Assembly: GCF_001724715.1 (NCBI RefSeq) | Contig: NZ_MEFG01000028.1 | Coordinates: forward strand, 1-45,733 | Direction: 5' to 3' | Length of the DNA: 45,733 bases | Source of the DNA: Sphingomonas sp. SCN 67-18 | GTDB taxonomy: Bacteria > Pseudomonadota > Alphaproteobacteria > Sphingomonadales > Sphingomonadaceae | Shown here: piece by piece, positions 16,309 to 25,295 of the stretch | Position numbering within the stretch: position 1 is the first letter of the stretch | How the letters are laid out: every line of letters starts with the position of its first letter | Notes under the pieces: model-generated | Told to the model about the DNA's origin: nothing | Database searches by the model: none | What the model saw: only the letters and a program-made list of their open reading frames with translations | Made by a program: the position numbers and the translations under genes

Positions 16309-17112
16309 TCAGGCCAGCGCGATGTCCGGTGCGTCCTCGGCCTTCATGCCGATGACGTTGTAGCCCGCGTCGACATGGTGGATCTCGCCGGTCACGCCCG
16401 ATGCCAGGTCGCTCAGCAGGTAAAGCCCCGCGCCGCCGACATCTTCTATGGTGACGTTGCGGCGCATCGGCGAATTCAGTTCGTTCCACTTCATGATGTA
16501 GCGGAAATCGCCGATGCCGGATGCGGCCAGCGTCTTGATCGGCCCCGCGGAGATCGCGTTGACGCGGATGCGTTCCGGTCCCAGGTCCATCGCCAGATAT
16601 TTGACGCTGGTTTCCAGCGCGGCCTTGGCAACGCCCATCACATTATAATGGGGGATAACCTTTTCCGCGCCATAATAGCTGAGGGTCAGCAGCGATCCGC
16701 CCTCCGGCATCATCGCCCGCGCGCGCTTTGCGACGGCGACGAAGCTGTAGGCGGAAATGTTCATCGTCATCAGGAAATTGTCGAGGCTGGTGTCGACATA
16801 AAGGCCGCGCAGCTCGTTCTTGTCGGAATAGCCGATGGCGTGGACGACGAAATCGATCGTCGGCCAGTCCTTCGCCAGCGCATCGAACGCATGGTCGAGC
16901 GCCGCCATGTCGGACACGTCGCAATCGATCAGCCGGCTCGACCCCAATTGCTCGGCCAGCGGGCGCACCCGCTTTTCCAGCGCCTCGCCCTGATAGGTGA
17001 AGGCCAGCTCCGCGCCGGCATCCGCCAGCTTCTGGGCGATTCCCCACGCCAGCGAACGATCATTGGCAAGGCCCATGATCAGCCCGCGCTTTCCCGTCAT
17101 CAAGCCGCTCAC
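16309..17112 (-). CDS. fabI: Enoyl-[acyl-carrier-protein] reductase (NADH)
   Basis: Final reduction of each fatty-acid elongation cycle and the target of triclosan in many bacteria. The 267-residue short-chain dehydrogenase has the FabI-type N-terminus KRGLIMGLANDRSLAWGIA, the catalytic Y156 and K163 in YNVMGVAK, and the late SPMRRNVTIEDVGG-AGLYLLSDL. With the GTG start at 17112 the catalytic residues fall at exactly the E. coli FabI numbers, and AAGGAG lies five bases upstream, so this start is preferred over the ATG four codons later. Its start overlaps the yihY stop (GTGA), so the two are coupled; aroC follows. Confidence 0.97.
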   Translation of the reverse strand: MSGLMTGKRGLIMGLANDRSLAWGIAQKLADAGAELAFTYQGEALEKRVRPLAEQLGSSRLIDCDVSDMAALDHAFDALAKDWPTIDFVVHAIGYSDKNELRGLYVDTSLDNFLMTMNISAYSFVAVAKRARAMMPEGGSLLTLSYYGAEKVIPHYNVMGVAKAALETSVKYLAMDLGPERIRVNAISAGPIKTLAASGIGDFRYIMKWNELNSPMRRNVTIEDVGGAGLYLLSDLASGVTGEIHHVDAGYNVIGMKAEDAPDIALA

Positions 17113-18086
17113 ACCAACTCCTTCGTTACGGCAATCTCTTCCTCGGGGTCGTTTAGCGCCGTTTCGGGTCCTTCCGCCAGCGCCGCGTTCAATTCCGCGC
17201 CCAGCACCACGCCCAGCCCGATCACGAAGAAGAACATCAGCGCGATCATCACTCCCGCCAACCCGCCATAGGTGAGGTCGTAGGAGCCGAGCAGGCCCAG
17301 CACGATCGGCAGCAGCGCCGTCGTCGCCAGCCACCACAGCGTCACCAGCAGCGCGCCCGGCCATTTCGGGCAGCCGCTCACCCGGTAGCGGTGCGGCGTC
17401 AGCGAATAAAAGAGCAGGTAAAGCGCCACGAACAGCGCAACGGCGGGCACCAGGCGCGAAAGCGAGATGATCTGCGATGTCTCCGCCGCCACCGGCAGCA
17501 CGCGGTTGATGAACTCCTCTGCCCCGGTGATCACCACCTGCGCGGTGAAGGCGAACATGGCCAGCACCACCGATCCGATGATCAGCCCCATCGACAGCAG
17601 CCGGTAATGATAGAATGGCCGGCCGTGCACCGTGCCATAGGCGCGGCGCAATATGTCGCGGATCGTCTCGATGAAGCTGGCCGTGGTCCACAGACCCACC
17701 AGCGCGCCCAGCCAGAGCAGCCCGCCGGATCGCGCGGTCAACACATCGCCGATCGGCTTGGCCAGCACCTCGGCCACGCCCGGCGGCACCGTGCTCAGGA
17801 ACAGCGCCACCGCGTGCTGGCCATCGGCGGTGCGGCCGAAAAGCTGGGCCAGCGCCGCCATGACGATGAAAAAGGGAAACAGCGTCAGCAGCGACAGGAA
17901 GGCCAGGTTGCCGGCATGGATGAAGCCGTCATTATAAGTGCCGACGATCACCCGTTTCGCGATCTCGAACGGGCGGGTGCCGGGCTTCACATGGTCAATC
18001 CCCTCCTGCAGCTGCGCCCGCGCCCAGGCGATCTGCCTGCGCCGCGCTTCGGGAGACAAGGGGGATTGACCGGCCACGCCGTTCAA
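17109..18086 (-). CDS. YihY/BrkB-family inner membrane protein
   Basis: Integral membrane protein of 325 residues with about six hydrophobic helices (for example [78 protein letters not shown]). The family was once called ribonuclease BN; that activity was later assigned to another protein, so transport or an envelope role is more likely. It starts with TTG overlapping the stop of the dnaJ-like gene (TTGA) and ends overlapping the fabI start (GTGA): three genes coupled in series. The TTG is inferred from the overlap; a GTG three codons on is the alternative. Confidence 0.88.
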   Translation of the reverse strand: MNGVAGQSPLSPEARRRQIAWARAQLQEGIDHVKPGTRPFEIAKRVIVGTYNDGFIHAGNLAFLSLLTLFPFFIVMAALAQLFGRTADGQHAVALFLSTVPPGVAEVLAKPIGDVLTARSGGLLWLGALVGLWTTASFIETIRDILRRAYGTVHGRPFYHYRLLSMGLIIGSVVLAMFAFTAQVVITGAEEFINRVLPVAAETSQIISLSRLVPAVALFVALYLLFYSLTPHRYRVSGCPKWPGALLVTLWWLATTALLPIVLGLLGSYDLTYGGLAGVMIALMFFFVIGLGVVLGAELNAALAEGPETALNDPEEEIAVTKELV

Positions 18087-19021
18087 ACGCCCAGCGCGGC
18101 CCTTGGGTTGCCGGGCGGCTTTTCCGCCATCGACCGGGCGAAGCCTTCATAATCCGCATCCCCGGCCGGCAGGTCGACGAGCAACGTCACCAGCTGGTCG
18201 CCGCGCGTGCCGCCCTTGCCGTGGAAACCGCGCCCTTTCAGCCGCAGCGTCTTGCCGGAGGTGGACCCGGCGGGCACGCCCAGCATCACCGCGCCGTCCA
18301 CCGTGGGCACCTTCACCTTCGCGCCCAGCACCGCCTCCGGCAGCGTCACCGGCAGGTCGAGCCGCACATCATCCCCGTCACGGCGGAAGAAGCGGTGCGG
18401 CTTCACCTCGATGGTGACGATGGCATCGCCCGCGCCGCCAGCGCCCGGCTGGCCCTTGCCGCCCAGCCGCATCTGGGTGCCGCTCTCCACGCCGTGCGGC
18501 AGCTTCAGGTCGATGGTCTTGCCGTCGCCAAGCGTAATCCGCTGCGGCTTCAGCGCGGCGGCATCCTCGAACGGCACTTCCAGCCGATAGGCGATGTTGG
18601 CGCCCTTGGGCGGCGGCGCGGACCGGCCGAAACCGCGGGAAAAGCCGCCACCGCCGCCGCCCCGTCCGCCGAACAGCCCCTCGAAAATATCGCCGAAATC
18701 CGCCCCGTCGCCGCCGAAATCGAACTGCGCGCCGCCCTGCCCGGGGCGAAACCCGCCGCCGCCGCGCTGGCCCGCGCCAAAGCCGAAGGGCGCGCGCGGA
18801 TTGCCGTCTCCGTCAATCTCGCCGCGATCGAACTGGGCGCGCTTGTCCTTGTCGCTCAGCAGGTCATAGGCGGCGGTCGCCTGGCTGAACCGCTCCGACG
18901 CATTGGGATTGTCCTTGTTGCGGTCGGGATGAAGCGCCTTGGCGAGCGTGCGATAGGCCTTCTTGATCTCCGCCTCGCTGGCGCCGCGCGCCACGCCCAG
19001 GGTTGCATAGGGGTCAGCCAT
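18083..19021 (-). CDS. DnaJ/CbpA-type co-chaperone without zinc-finger domain
   Basis: J-domain at 1-70 with HPD at 31-33 (ALHPDRNKD), a Gly/Phe-rich linker ([18 protein letters not shown], then [16 protein letters not shown]), and two C-terminal beta domains (from about residue 125). The cysteine-rich zinc finger of DnaJ is missing, which makes it CbpA-like (type II Hsp40) at 312 residues. It would stimulate DnaK ATPase. The start ATG at 19021 begins [10 protein letters not shown] as expected. It heads the operon with yihY, fabI and aroC; divergent from pdxH across 110 bases, in which I recognise no clear promoter. Confidence 0.93.
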   Translation of the reverse strand: MADPYATLGVARGASEAEIKKAYRTLAKALHPDRNKDNPNASERFSQATAAYDLLSDKDKRAQFDRGEIDGDGNPRAPFGFGAGQRGGGGFRPGQGGAQFDFGGDGADFGDIFEGLFGGRGGGGGGFSRGFGRSAPPPKGANIAYRLEVPFEDAAALKPQRITLGDGKTIDLKLPHGVESGTQMRLGGKGQPGAGGAGDAIVTIEVKPHRFFRRDGDDVRLDLPVTLPEAVLGAKVKVPTVDGAVMLGVPAGSTSGKTLRLKGRGFHGKGGTRGDQLVTLLVDLPAGDADYEGFARSMAEKPPGNPRAALGV

Positions 19022-19131
19022 GAATCGTCGATCGTCCCGTTGCCGTGCGTTGCGACCCCAGATCGGCCTTCGCGCGCGCGGGATCAAGTGTCACGCTCGA
19101 CAGCATGGCATCATGGTCCTAGATCGCGGTC

Positions 19132-19710
19132 ATGGCCGACGATCCCTTTGCCCTGTTCGATCGCTGGTTCGCAGAGGCGCAGGCCTCCGAACCCAATGAC
19201 CCCAATGCGATGGCGCTGGCGACGGCGGATGCGGCGGGCCGCCCGGCGGTGCGCATGGTGCTGCTGAAGGGCCATGGCCCGGAAGGCTTCGTCTTCTACA
19301 CCAACCATGAAAGCCGCAAGGCGGGCGACATCCACGGCAATGCGCAGGTGGCGCTGCTGTTCCACTGGAAATCGCTGCGCCGGCAGGTGCGGATCGAAGG
19401 CCGCGTCTCGGTGGTGCCGGATGCGCAGGCCGACGCCTATTTCGCCACGCGCAGCCGGGATTCGCAGCTTGGCGCCTGGGCGTCGGACCAGTCCCGCCCG
19501 CTCGATTCGCGCGCGACGTTCGAGGCCCGCTTCGATGCGGTGAAGGCCCGGTTCGATGGCCGCGACGTCACCCGGCCGCCGCACTGGTCCGGCTTCCTCA
19601 CCGTGCCGGACCGCATCGAATTCTGGCAGGACCGCGCCTACCGCCTGCACGAACGCCGCCTGTTCACCCGCGCCGATGCGGGTTGGGACGAGGGGCTGCT
19701 CTACCCATGA
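19132..19710 (+). CDS. pdxH: Pyridoxamine 5'-phosphate oxidase
   Basis: FMN enzyme that oxidises pyridoxamine or pyridoxine 5'-phosphate to pyridoxal phosphate. The 192-residue protein carries the FMN-binding stretch AVRMVLLKG, FYTNHESRKAGD, ALLFHWKSLRRQVRIEG, then SRDSQLGAWASDQS, and the C-terminal FWQDRAYRLHERRLFTR and GWDEGLLYP. The length matches the short form found in alphaproteobacteria. PLP from this enzyme would serve SerC and HisC elsewhere in the window. The stop overlaps the next start (ATGA), so the three downstream genes are likely co-transcribed. Confidence 0.97.
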   Translation: MADDPFALFDRWFAEAQASEPNDPNAMALATADAAGRPAVRMVLLKGHGPEGFVFYTNHESRKAGDIHGNAQVALLFHWKSLRRQVRIEGRVSVVPDAQADAYFATRSRDSQLGAWASDQSRPLDSRATFEARFDAVKARFDGRDVTRPPHWSGFLTVPDRIEFWQDRAYRLHERRLFTRADAGWDEGLLYP

Positions 19711-20630
19711 CCGCCGGGCACGCCGCGCTGACCGCCCGCGCGGCGATCGCCAGCGTGTCGACGGCGGCGTTGCTGCTCTCGCTGAAAGCCTATGCCGCCT
19801 GGGCGACCGGGTCCGTCGCCATGCTGGGATCGCTCGCCGATACCGGGCTGGACCTCATCGCCTCGCTGATGACGCTTTACGGCGTGCGCATTGCCGCCCA
19901 GCCCGCGGACCGGGATCACCGCTTCGGCCACGGCAAGGCGGAGGCGCTGGTCGCGCTGTTCCAGGTCGCGCTGATCGCGGTTTCGGCGATGGCGATCCTC
20001 GTCCGCGCCGTCGACCGGCTCAATTCCGGCGATGTCACCGCCGAGGCCGAATATGGCATCGGCGTCTCGCTCATCTCGGTTGCGGTCACGCTGGTGCTGC
20101 TCGCCTATCAGCGCCGGGTGATCGCGCGCACCGGGTCGGTCGCCATCGGCGCGGACCATGTCCATTACCAGTCCGATCTGCTGCTGAACGGCGCGGTCAT
20201 CGCGGCGCTGGCGCTCGATCAATATGCCGGTTTCACCGGCGCCGACCCGCTGTTCGGCATCATCATCGCGCTCTGGCTGGCATGGGGCGCCTGGCGCGCC
20301 TCCGCCAAGGCGATCGACCAGCTGATGGACAAGGAATGGCCGGCGGAAAAGCGCCAGCGCTTCGTCGCCATCGCCAATCGCCACCCGGAACTGAAGGGCA
20401 TTCACGACCTGCGAACGCGGACGAGCGGGGCGCATGATTTCGTCCAGTTCCACGTCTGGGTGGACCCGGCGATGACGGTGGCGGAGGCGCACCGCGTGAT
20501 GGACGAGGTGGAGGCGCGGCTTATGCAGGAATTTCCCGGCACGGAGGTGTTGATTCACCCCGACCCGGAAGGGCATGAGGATTCCGGCGATCCCGCCATT
20601 GCAAAATTAAGAGAAAAACCAGAGACATGA
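19707..20630 (+). CDS. fieF: Cation diffusion facilitator (FieF/YiiP-like)
   Basis: Membrane antiporter that expels divalent metals, probably Zn2+ or Fe2+, using protons. The 307-residue protein has about six transmembrane helices followed by a cytosolic domain of roughly 90 residues. The transport site is fully conserved and at the same numbers as in E. coli FieF: D45 and D49 (helix 2, DTGLD) with H153 and D157 (helix 5, HYQSD). FGHGKAEAL lies in the first cytosolic loop. The start at 19707 overlaps the pdxH stop (ATGA); a longer upstream start is rejected because it would shift these positions. The C-terminus ends in charged residues and overlaps the next gene's start. Confidence 0.93.
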   Translation: MTAGHAALTARAAIASVSTAALLLSLKAYAAWATGSVAMLGSLADTGLDLIASLMTLYGVRIAAQPADRDHRFGHGKAEALVALFQVALIAVSAMAILVRAVDRLNSGDVTAEAEYGIGVSLISVAVTLVLLAYQRRVIARTGSVAIGADHVHYQSDLLLNGAVIAALALDQYAGFTGADPLFGIIIALWLAWGAWRASAKAIDQLMDKEWPAEKRQRFVAIANRHPELKGIHDLRTRTSGAHDFVQFHVWVDPAMTVAEAHRVMDEVEARLMQEFPGTEVLIHPDPEGHEDSGDPAIAKLREKPET

Positions 20631-21415
20631 AACTGCCCTTCACACAGGTGGATGCCTTTGCCGACGCGCCCTTCACGGGCAATCCCGCCGCGGTGATGCC
20701 GCTCGACGCGTGGCTGCCCGATGCGGTGCTCCAGTCCATCGCGGCGGAGAACAACCTCAGCGAAACGGCCTTCATCATCCCGGCCGGGGGCGATGCGGAT
20801 TATGAGCTGCGCTGGTTCACGCCGGGCACGGAGGTGGCGCTGTGCGGCCATGCGACGCTGGCGGCGGGCCATGTCCTGCTCTCCCGCGATCCGGGGCTTG
20901 ACCGCGTCCGGCTCGCCACCCGCAAGGCCGGCATCCTCGAGGTCGCGCGCGCGGCGGCCGGCTATGCGCTCACCCTGCCGGCCTATGCGCCGGCGGCAAA
21001 GCCCCTGCCCGGCACGCTCGCCGCGCTGGGCATCGCGCAGGCCGACACCTATTGGCACCCCGGCCGCTATGCGCTGGTCGCGGTGGCCAGCGCGGCGCAG
21101 GTCCGCGCGGTCGTGCCGGATTTCCGCGCACTGGCGGCGGAAAACGACATGCTCACCATCGTCACCGCGCCGGGGGAGGACAGCGATATCGTCAGCCGCG
21201 TCTTCGCCCCCGCCGCCGGCATCGACGAAGATCCGGTGACGGGGTCCGCGCACAGCGTGCTCGCCCCCTGGTGGGCCGAACGGCTGGGCCGAGACAGCTT
21301 CACCGCCTATCAGGCCAGCGCCCGCGGCGGCCGCCTCGACTGCACCCTTTCCGGCGATTCCGTCATCATGGCGGGCCGCTGCGTCACGGTGATCGAGGGG
21401 CAGTTCATCCTGTAG
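20627..21415 (+). CDS. PhzF-family epimerase/isomerase
   Basis: PhzF-fold protein of 262 residues, related to the phenazine isomerase and to diaminopimelate epimerase. Motifs: [17 protein letters not shown] at the N-terminus, NNLSETAF with the likely catalytic glutamate E46, [19 protein letters not shown], and [17 protein letters not shown] near the C-terminus. Substrate unknown; most family members outside phenazine clusters are uncharacterised, and no phenazine genes are here. The start overlaps the fieF-like stop by ATGA, so translation is coupled. rluE follows after 14 bases. Confidence 0.9.
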   Translation: MKLPFTQVDAFADAPFTGNPAAVMPLDAWLPDAVLQSIAAENNLSETAFIIPAGGDADYELRWFTPGTEVALCGHATLAAGHVLLSRDPGLDRVRLATRKAGILEVARAAAGYALTLPAYAPAAKPLPGTLAALGIAQADTYWHPGRYALVAVASAAQVRAVVPDFRALAAENDMLTIVTAPGEDSDIVSRVFAPAAGIDEDPVTGSAHSVLAPWWAERLGRDSFTAYQASARGGRLDCTLSGDSVIMAGRCVTVIEGQFIL

Positions 21416-21429
21416 CGGAACGGCACGGC

Positions 21430-21990
21430 GTGGCGCGGCTGATCCTGTTCAACAAACCCTATGGCGTGCTCTGCCAGTTCACCGATCGGAGCATGGCGGG
21501 GTCGGCGCGCGCCACCTTGTCCGACCATATCGACATGCCCGGCGTCTATCCCGCCGGGCGGCTCGATCTGGACAGCGAGGGGCTGCTCCTGCTCACCGAT
21601 GACGGCCGCCTGCAGGCGCGCATCGCCGATCCGCGCTTCAAGCTGCCGAAAACCTATCTGGTGCAGGTGGAGGGCGACGTGGCGGAGGCCGGCCTCCAGG
21701 CGCTGCGGCAGGGCGTGATGCTGAAGGACGGGCCTACCCGCCCGGCGGAGGCGGAACGCATCGCCGCCCCCGCGCTCTGGCCGCGCGATCCCCCGATCCG
21801 CGTCCGCAAGACGGTGCCCGATTGCTGGATCCGCCTCACCCTTCGCGAAGGGCGCAACCGGCAGGTGCGGCGGATGACGGCCGCCATCGGCCACCCGACA
21901 TTGCGGCTGGTCCGCTGGGCGATCGGCGACTGGTCTTTGGACGGCATCGCGCCCGGCGCATGGCGGGAAGCCCCTGCCCGGATCGGCTGA
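21430..21990 (+). CDS. rluE: 23S rRNA pseudouridine synthase, RluE type
   Basis: Isomerises a uridine in the large-subunit rRNA (E. coli RluE acts on U2457). The 186-residue protein begins [19 protein letters not shown] and contains the RsuA/RluB/E/F signature [17 protein letters not shown], with the catalytic aspartate D46 in [20 protein letters not shown] follows near the C-terminus. It has no N-terminal S4 domain, as expected for RluE. The frame is open upstream but that part is unrelated to the family. Last gene of the pdxH-fieF-phzF-rluE group; convergent with roxA across 15 bases. Confidence 0.93.
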   Translation: MARLILFNKPYGVLCQFTDRSMAGSARATLSDHIDMPGVYPAGRLDLDSEGLLLLTDDGRLQARIADPRFKLPKTYLVQVEGDVAEAGLQALRQGVMLKDGPTRPAEAERIAAPALWPRDPPIRVRKTVPDCWIRLTLREGRNRQVRRMTAAIGHPTLRLVRWAIGDWSLDGIAPGAWREAPARIG

Positions 21991-22005
21991 TCGCCGCGCC
22001 ACGCG

Positions 22006-23154
22006 TCATTGCGGGTCGGCGAATTCCAGGCTGCCCTGATTGATCAACGCCGCGACCAGCGCCACCGCCGGTGCCGACCGCGCCAGCCCGGCGTCGACGA
22101 CGATGCGCGTGCGGGCGCACAGGCTTTCGGCGAGCGCGGCCGTCTCCCCCTCGCAATCGAAGCAGACGCCGTCGACGAACAGCGACAGTCCGGCCGCCTG
22201 CCGGATGAAGGAAAAGCGGCTTGCCGCATTGCGCAGCAACGCCGCGCCGCCCGCGATCGCCGCGCGCACCGCCGCGTCGCTCACCGGCCTGTCCGGCCGC
22301 CAGTCCGCCTCGGGATATTTGGGCTGGCTGCTATATTGGCCGAACCAGCGCGCGAAGGCTTGCCTGTCCGCCATTATGTCGACGACCATGGCCTGCAGCC
22401 GGGCAAGCGCGTCCGCCGCGATCTCGCCGGGATTGGCCGCCGCCCGCAACGCGGGATCGGCATAGCGGTCGTCCTCATCCAGTTCGGCGAGCAGATGGTC
22501 GCACCAGTGCGCGATCAGCTCGCTGCGCGCCGGCGCGCGAAAGCCGACCGAATAGGTCATGCAATCATCGCCCATCGCGACGCCTTCATGGGCGATGCCG
22601 GGCGGCACATAGAGGATGTCGCCGGGCTCCAGCACCCATTCTTCCACGGGATCGAAATCGGCCAGCAGCCGCAGCTCGTCATGCGGGCGCAGCGGGGTGG
22701 CGGCGTCGCACATGCCGCCCAGCCGCCAGCGCCGCCGGCCGAGGCCCTGGATCAGGAACACGTCATATTGGTCGAAATGCGGGCCGACGCCGCCGCCATC
22801 GGTGGCATAGCTGACCATCACGTCGTCGATCCGCCAATTGGGGATGAAGCGGAAAGGCTCGATCAGCGCCGCCACCTCCGGCGCATGGCTGTCGACCGCC
22901 TGGACGAGCAATGTCCACGGCGCGCCGCCCAGCGCCGCGAAGCGCGCCTCCGCCAGGGGGCCATGCTCCACCGACCAGTCTGCCCCGGTACGGATGACCA
23001 GCCGCGATTCGACATCCTCCTCGCAGGCGAGGCCGGCCAGATCATCAGGCTCGATCGGGTTGCGCCAGTCCGCCCACGGATTGCGGATCAGCAGCGGCTT
23101 CTTCTGCCAATGCCCCGCGAGGAAAGCATCGATGTCGAATCCGGCAAAGCTCAT
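22006..23154 (-). CDS. roxA: JmjC-type ribosomal protein uL16 arginine hydroxylase
   Basis: Fe(II)/2-oxoglutarate oxygenase with a cupin barrel, similar to YcfD/RoxA, which hydroxylates an arginine of ribosomal protein uL16. Length 382 residues. The iron triad is visible: H126 and D128 in [10 protein letters not shown] and H189 in [10 protein letters not shown], almost the numbers of E. coli YcfD. The C-terminal winged region follows (about 270-380). Its ATG overlaps the mnmA stop (ATGA), so both are made from one message. An alternative target within the JmjC family cannot be excluded. Confidence 0.85.
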   Translation of the reverse strand: MSFAGFDIDAFLAGHWQKKPLLIRNPWADWRNPIEPDDLAGLACEEDVESRLVIRTGADWSVEHGPLAEARFAALGGAPWTLLVQAVDSHAPEVAALIEPFRFIPNWRIDDVMVSYATDGGGVGPHFDQYDVFLIQGLGRRRWRLGGMCDAATPLRPHDELRLLADFDPVEEWVLEPGDILYVPPGIAHEGVAMGDDCMTYSVGFRAPARSELIAHWCDHLLAELDEDDRYADPALRAAANPGEIAADALARLQAMVVDIMADRQAFARWFGQYSSQPKYPEADWRPDRPVSDAAVRAAIAGGAALLRNAASRFSFIRQAAGLSLFVDGVCFDCEGETAALAESLCARTRIVVDAGLARSAPAVALVAALINQGSLEFADPQ

Positions 23155-24275
23155 GCGGCTTCGAAAAAGGCTTCGGCCGCCACCGTTTCCTCTATCCAGC
23201 CGCCGCCCAGCACGCGGTCCCCGGCATAGAGCACCGCCGCCTGCCCGGGCGCGACGCCATATTCCGGCTGTTCGAAAGTCAGCCGATCACCCTCCAGCCG
23301 CGCCGGAACCGGCTTCGCCATGGAGCGCACCTTGGCGGTCAGCGGCCCGGCCGGATCGCCGCCGATCCAGTTCATTTCGGAAAGCCGGGCGGCGGACACG
23401 GCGAGCGCCCGGCGCGGGCCGACGACCACCCGGCGCGTCTCCGGCTCCAGCCGCACGACATAAAGCGGCTCCGGCTGCCCGCCGATCTCAATGCCGCGCC
23501 GCTGGCCGACGGTATAGTGGATCAGCCCCTTGTGCCGCCCGAGCACATGGCCGGCGCGGTCGACGATCTCGCCATCCTCCTCCGCGTCCGGGCGGATCTT
23601 GCGGACGACGGCGGCATAATCGCCGCTGGGGACGAAGCAGATGTCCTGGCTGTCCGGCTTGGCGGCCACGCCCAGCCCCAGTTCCGCCGCGATGGCGCGG
23701 ACGTCGCTCTTGGCGATGCCGCCCAGCGGGAAGCGCAGATAATCGAGCTGCTGCGCCGTGGTGGCGAACAGGAAATAGCTCTGGTCGCGGGCGGGATCGA
23801 CGGCGCGGTGCAGTTCCGGCCCGTCCGCGCCCAGCACCCGGCGGACATAATGGCCGGTCGCCAGGCAATCCGCGCCAAGATCGCGCGCAAGGCGGAACAG
23901 ATCGGTGAACTTCACGCCCATATTGCAGCGCACGCAGGGAATGGGCGTCCGCCCGGCCATATATTCGTCGGCGAACCGCTCGATCACGCTCTCGCGAAAC
24001 CGGGTCTCATGGTCGAACACATAATGGGCGATGCCCAGCCGGTCGCACACCGCGCGGGCATCGCGAATATCCTGTCCCGCGCAGCAGCTGCCGGTGCGCC
24101 CCACCGCCGCGCCATGATCGTAAAGCTGCAGCGTGACGCCGATCGTCTCGGCGCCGGTGCGCGCCGCCAGCGCCGCCACCACGGAACTGTCGACGCCGCC
24201 GGACATGGCGACGACGATCCGCCTGGCGCTCATCGGCGCGTCGATCTGGAAATCGGCTGTCATGATGGCGCGCAT
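23151..24275 (-). CDS. mnmA: tRNA-specific 2-thiouridylase
   Basis: Thiolates U34 of Lys, Glu and Gln tRNAs. The 374-residue protein opens with the PP-loop [17 protein letters not shown] and carries the two catalytic cysteines C117 (PCVRCN) and C213 (DSQDICFV). HYVFDHE and LATGHY lie between them, and GQRRGIEIG after. The start ATG at 24275 gives ten or more extra residues before the PP-loop; M5 or M15 could be the real start. It leads the two-gene unit with roxA. The 500 bases upstream of it contain a small unknown gene and sciP on the other strand. Confidence 0.97.
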   Translation of the reverse strand: MRAIMTADFQIDAPMSARRIVVAMSGGVDSSVVAALAARTGAETIGVTLQLYDHGAAVGRTGSCCAGQDIRDARAVCDRLGIAHYVFDHETRFRESVIERFADEYMAGRTPIPCVRCNMGVKFTDLFRLARDLGADCLATGHYVRRVLGADGPELHRAVDPARDQSYFLFATTAQQLDYLRFPLGGIAKSDVRAIAAELGLGVAAKPDSQDICFVPSGDYAAVVRKIRPDAEEDGEIVDRAGHVLGRHKGLIHYTVGQRRGIEIGGQPEPLYVVRLEPETRRVVVGPRRALAVSAARLSEMNWIGGDPAGPLTAKVRSMAKPVPARLEGDRLTFEQPEYGVAPGQAAVLYAGDRVLGGGWIEETVAAEAFFEAA

Positions 24276-24416
24276 TTAACCGACGCCGCGCCGGATTCAA
24301 AATCGCGGCCATTAAGGTCGGTTACCCAAATCCTTCCCCCGGGTTTACCGGGCCTTCAACCTTCCTGGTTATGCCGGATGCCAACGTAAGGCGTAACTCC
24401 GGGATCGCAGACCGCA

Positions 24417-24692
24417 ATGGACCTCAGCTTCAACCGATTCGAACCAGCGGCGCGCGGCGGCCGGGCCGTGATGCCCGACTATGCCATCCTGCTGGCCGGG
24501 CTGTCCGCCCGGCAATCGTCGAGCCTGACGTCCATCGCGCAATCCGCGATCGACCGGCGCGACCCGGAAACCGCCCCGGCCATCGCTCCGCTCGTCGCAT
24601 TGTTCGCGCCCGTCGCAAACCAGCGAATCCACGTTTCCGGTAGCTTCAGCCCCGCTGTCGCCGCCCTGCTAACCGCCGCGCAACAATCATGA
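24417..24692 (+). CDS. Small protein of unknown function upstream of sciP
   Basis: A 91-residue reading frame starting at an ATG (MDLSFNRFEPAARGGRAVMP), with no recognised family. The middle (DYAILLAGLSARQSSSLTSI) and the end (ALFAPVANQRIHVSGSFSPA) look like protein rather than random GC-rich frame, but a second frame overlaps it. There is no clear Shine-Dalgarno site. It lies between divergent mnmA and sciP and is 105 bases ahead of sciP. If it is not real, the whole span 24276-24797 (522 bases) holds only GC-moderate DNA with the short palindrome GAAGGCCTTC and no other feature I can support. Confidence 0.5.
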   Translation: MDLSFNRFEPAARGGRAVMPDYAILLAGLSARQSSSLTSIAQSAIDRRDPETAPAIAPLVALFAPVANQRIHVSGSFSPAVAALLTAAQQS

Positions 24693-24797
24693 CCAGGGTC
24701 TTTACCTTGGCGTTTTAGCGTTCGTTCAAGCCCGGCCTGCTAAACCGGCAAAAGCATGACGATAGAAGGCCTTCCGCCTTCCTGTTTGAGGTTAAGA

Positions 24798-25097
24798 ATG
24801 ATCGAGAACCAGAAGATCCGCCCCGCACAAGTGATCGGCCCGTTGGGTGAGCCGTTGACGATGGACACCCTGCCTCCGGCGTCCACCACCCGTTGGGTCG
24901 TGCGGCGCAAGGCCGAAGTGGTGGCCGCCGTGAATGGCGGGCTGCTGTCGGTGGACGAGGTCTGCGATCGTTACGGGCTGACGCTGGAAGAATTCGCCGG
25001 CTGGCAGCGGGCGGTCGACCGTTCGGGCATGCCCGGCCTGCGCGTCACCCGCATCCAGCATTACAAGACGCTGTACGAACGCCAGCAGAAATACTGA
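24798..25097 (+). CDS. sciP: SciP-family (DUF1153) CtrA inhibitor
   Basis: Small helix-turn-helix protein of 99 residues. In Caulobacter SciP binds the master regulator CtrA and blocks its transcriptional activation after division. The conserved body is visible: VIGPLGEPLTMDTLPP, then RWVVRRKAEVVAAVNGGLLS, DEVCDRYGLTLEEFAGWQ, and RVTRIQHYK. The start is the ATG at 24798 with GAGG six bases upstream; an in-frame ATG at 24756 adds 14 unrelated residues. In Caulobacter the gene is itself CtrA-controlled; I find no TTAA-N7-TTAA box here, so its own regulation is open. It is monocistronic, followed by a 198-base gap and a stress membrane gene. Confidence 0.93.
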   Translation: MIENQKIRPAQVIGPLGEPLTMDTLPPASTTRWVVRRKAEVVAAVNGGLLSVDEVCDRYGLTLEEFAGWQRAVDRSGMPGLRVTRIQHYKTLYERQQKY

Positions 25098-25210
25098 TCC
25101 ACCCGCCAAATCCTCTCAAAAGACGCCCGCAACCGCGATTTTAGGTTCGGTTGCAAAACGATGATAGCATCGCCGTGCCGATCGATTCCGAAACAATATC
25201 GGAACGGACG

Positions 25211-25238
25211 GGAACCGGCGGGTCATCCCGCGCGTCTT
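25211..25238 (+). promoter_or_regulatory. EcfG-like general stress promoter
   Basis: GGAAC (25211-25215), a 17-base spacer, then CGTC (25233-25236) approximates the alphaproteobacterial EcfG consensus GGAAC-N17-CGTT, with one mismatch at the -10. It lies 58 bases before the start of the GlsB/YeaQ stress protein, the sort of gene EcfG usually controls. A TTCCGA/TCGGAA inverted repeat lies just upstream (25186-25204). Confidence 0.4.
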
Positions 25239-25295
25239 GGCTATTGGACCTCCGCCGACGCGGTCGGCGGCGGCACCGACACAGGAGGGTTAGCT

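Noticed and set aside
16309-17691. A 460-codon frame that would fuse fabI to upstream sequence
   Set aside because: The extra N-terminal part is out of frame with the real yihY gene; FabI numbering and the AAGGAG site support the GTG at 17112.
22838-23908. A 356-codon Arg/Pro-rich plus-strand frame opposite mnmA-roxA
   Set aside because: Composition is that of an antisense shadow and both minus-strand genes are complete with conserved active-site residues.
24425-24455. tRNA T-arm-like sequence GGTTCGAATCGG on the minus strand
   Set aside because: The bases on either side do not form the 5-pair T stem, and no anticodon or acceptor arm is found nearby.
24294-24628. Three GANTC sites (CcrM methylation) at 24294, 24436 and 24624 upstream of sciP
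   Set aside because: About one such site per 300 bases is expected at this base composition, so three in this span is not enriched enough to claim cell-cycle methylation control.
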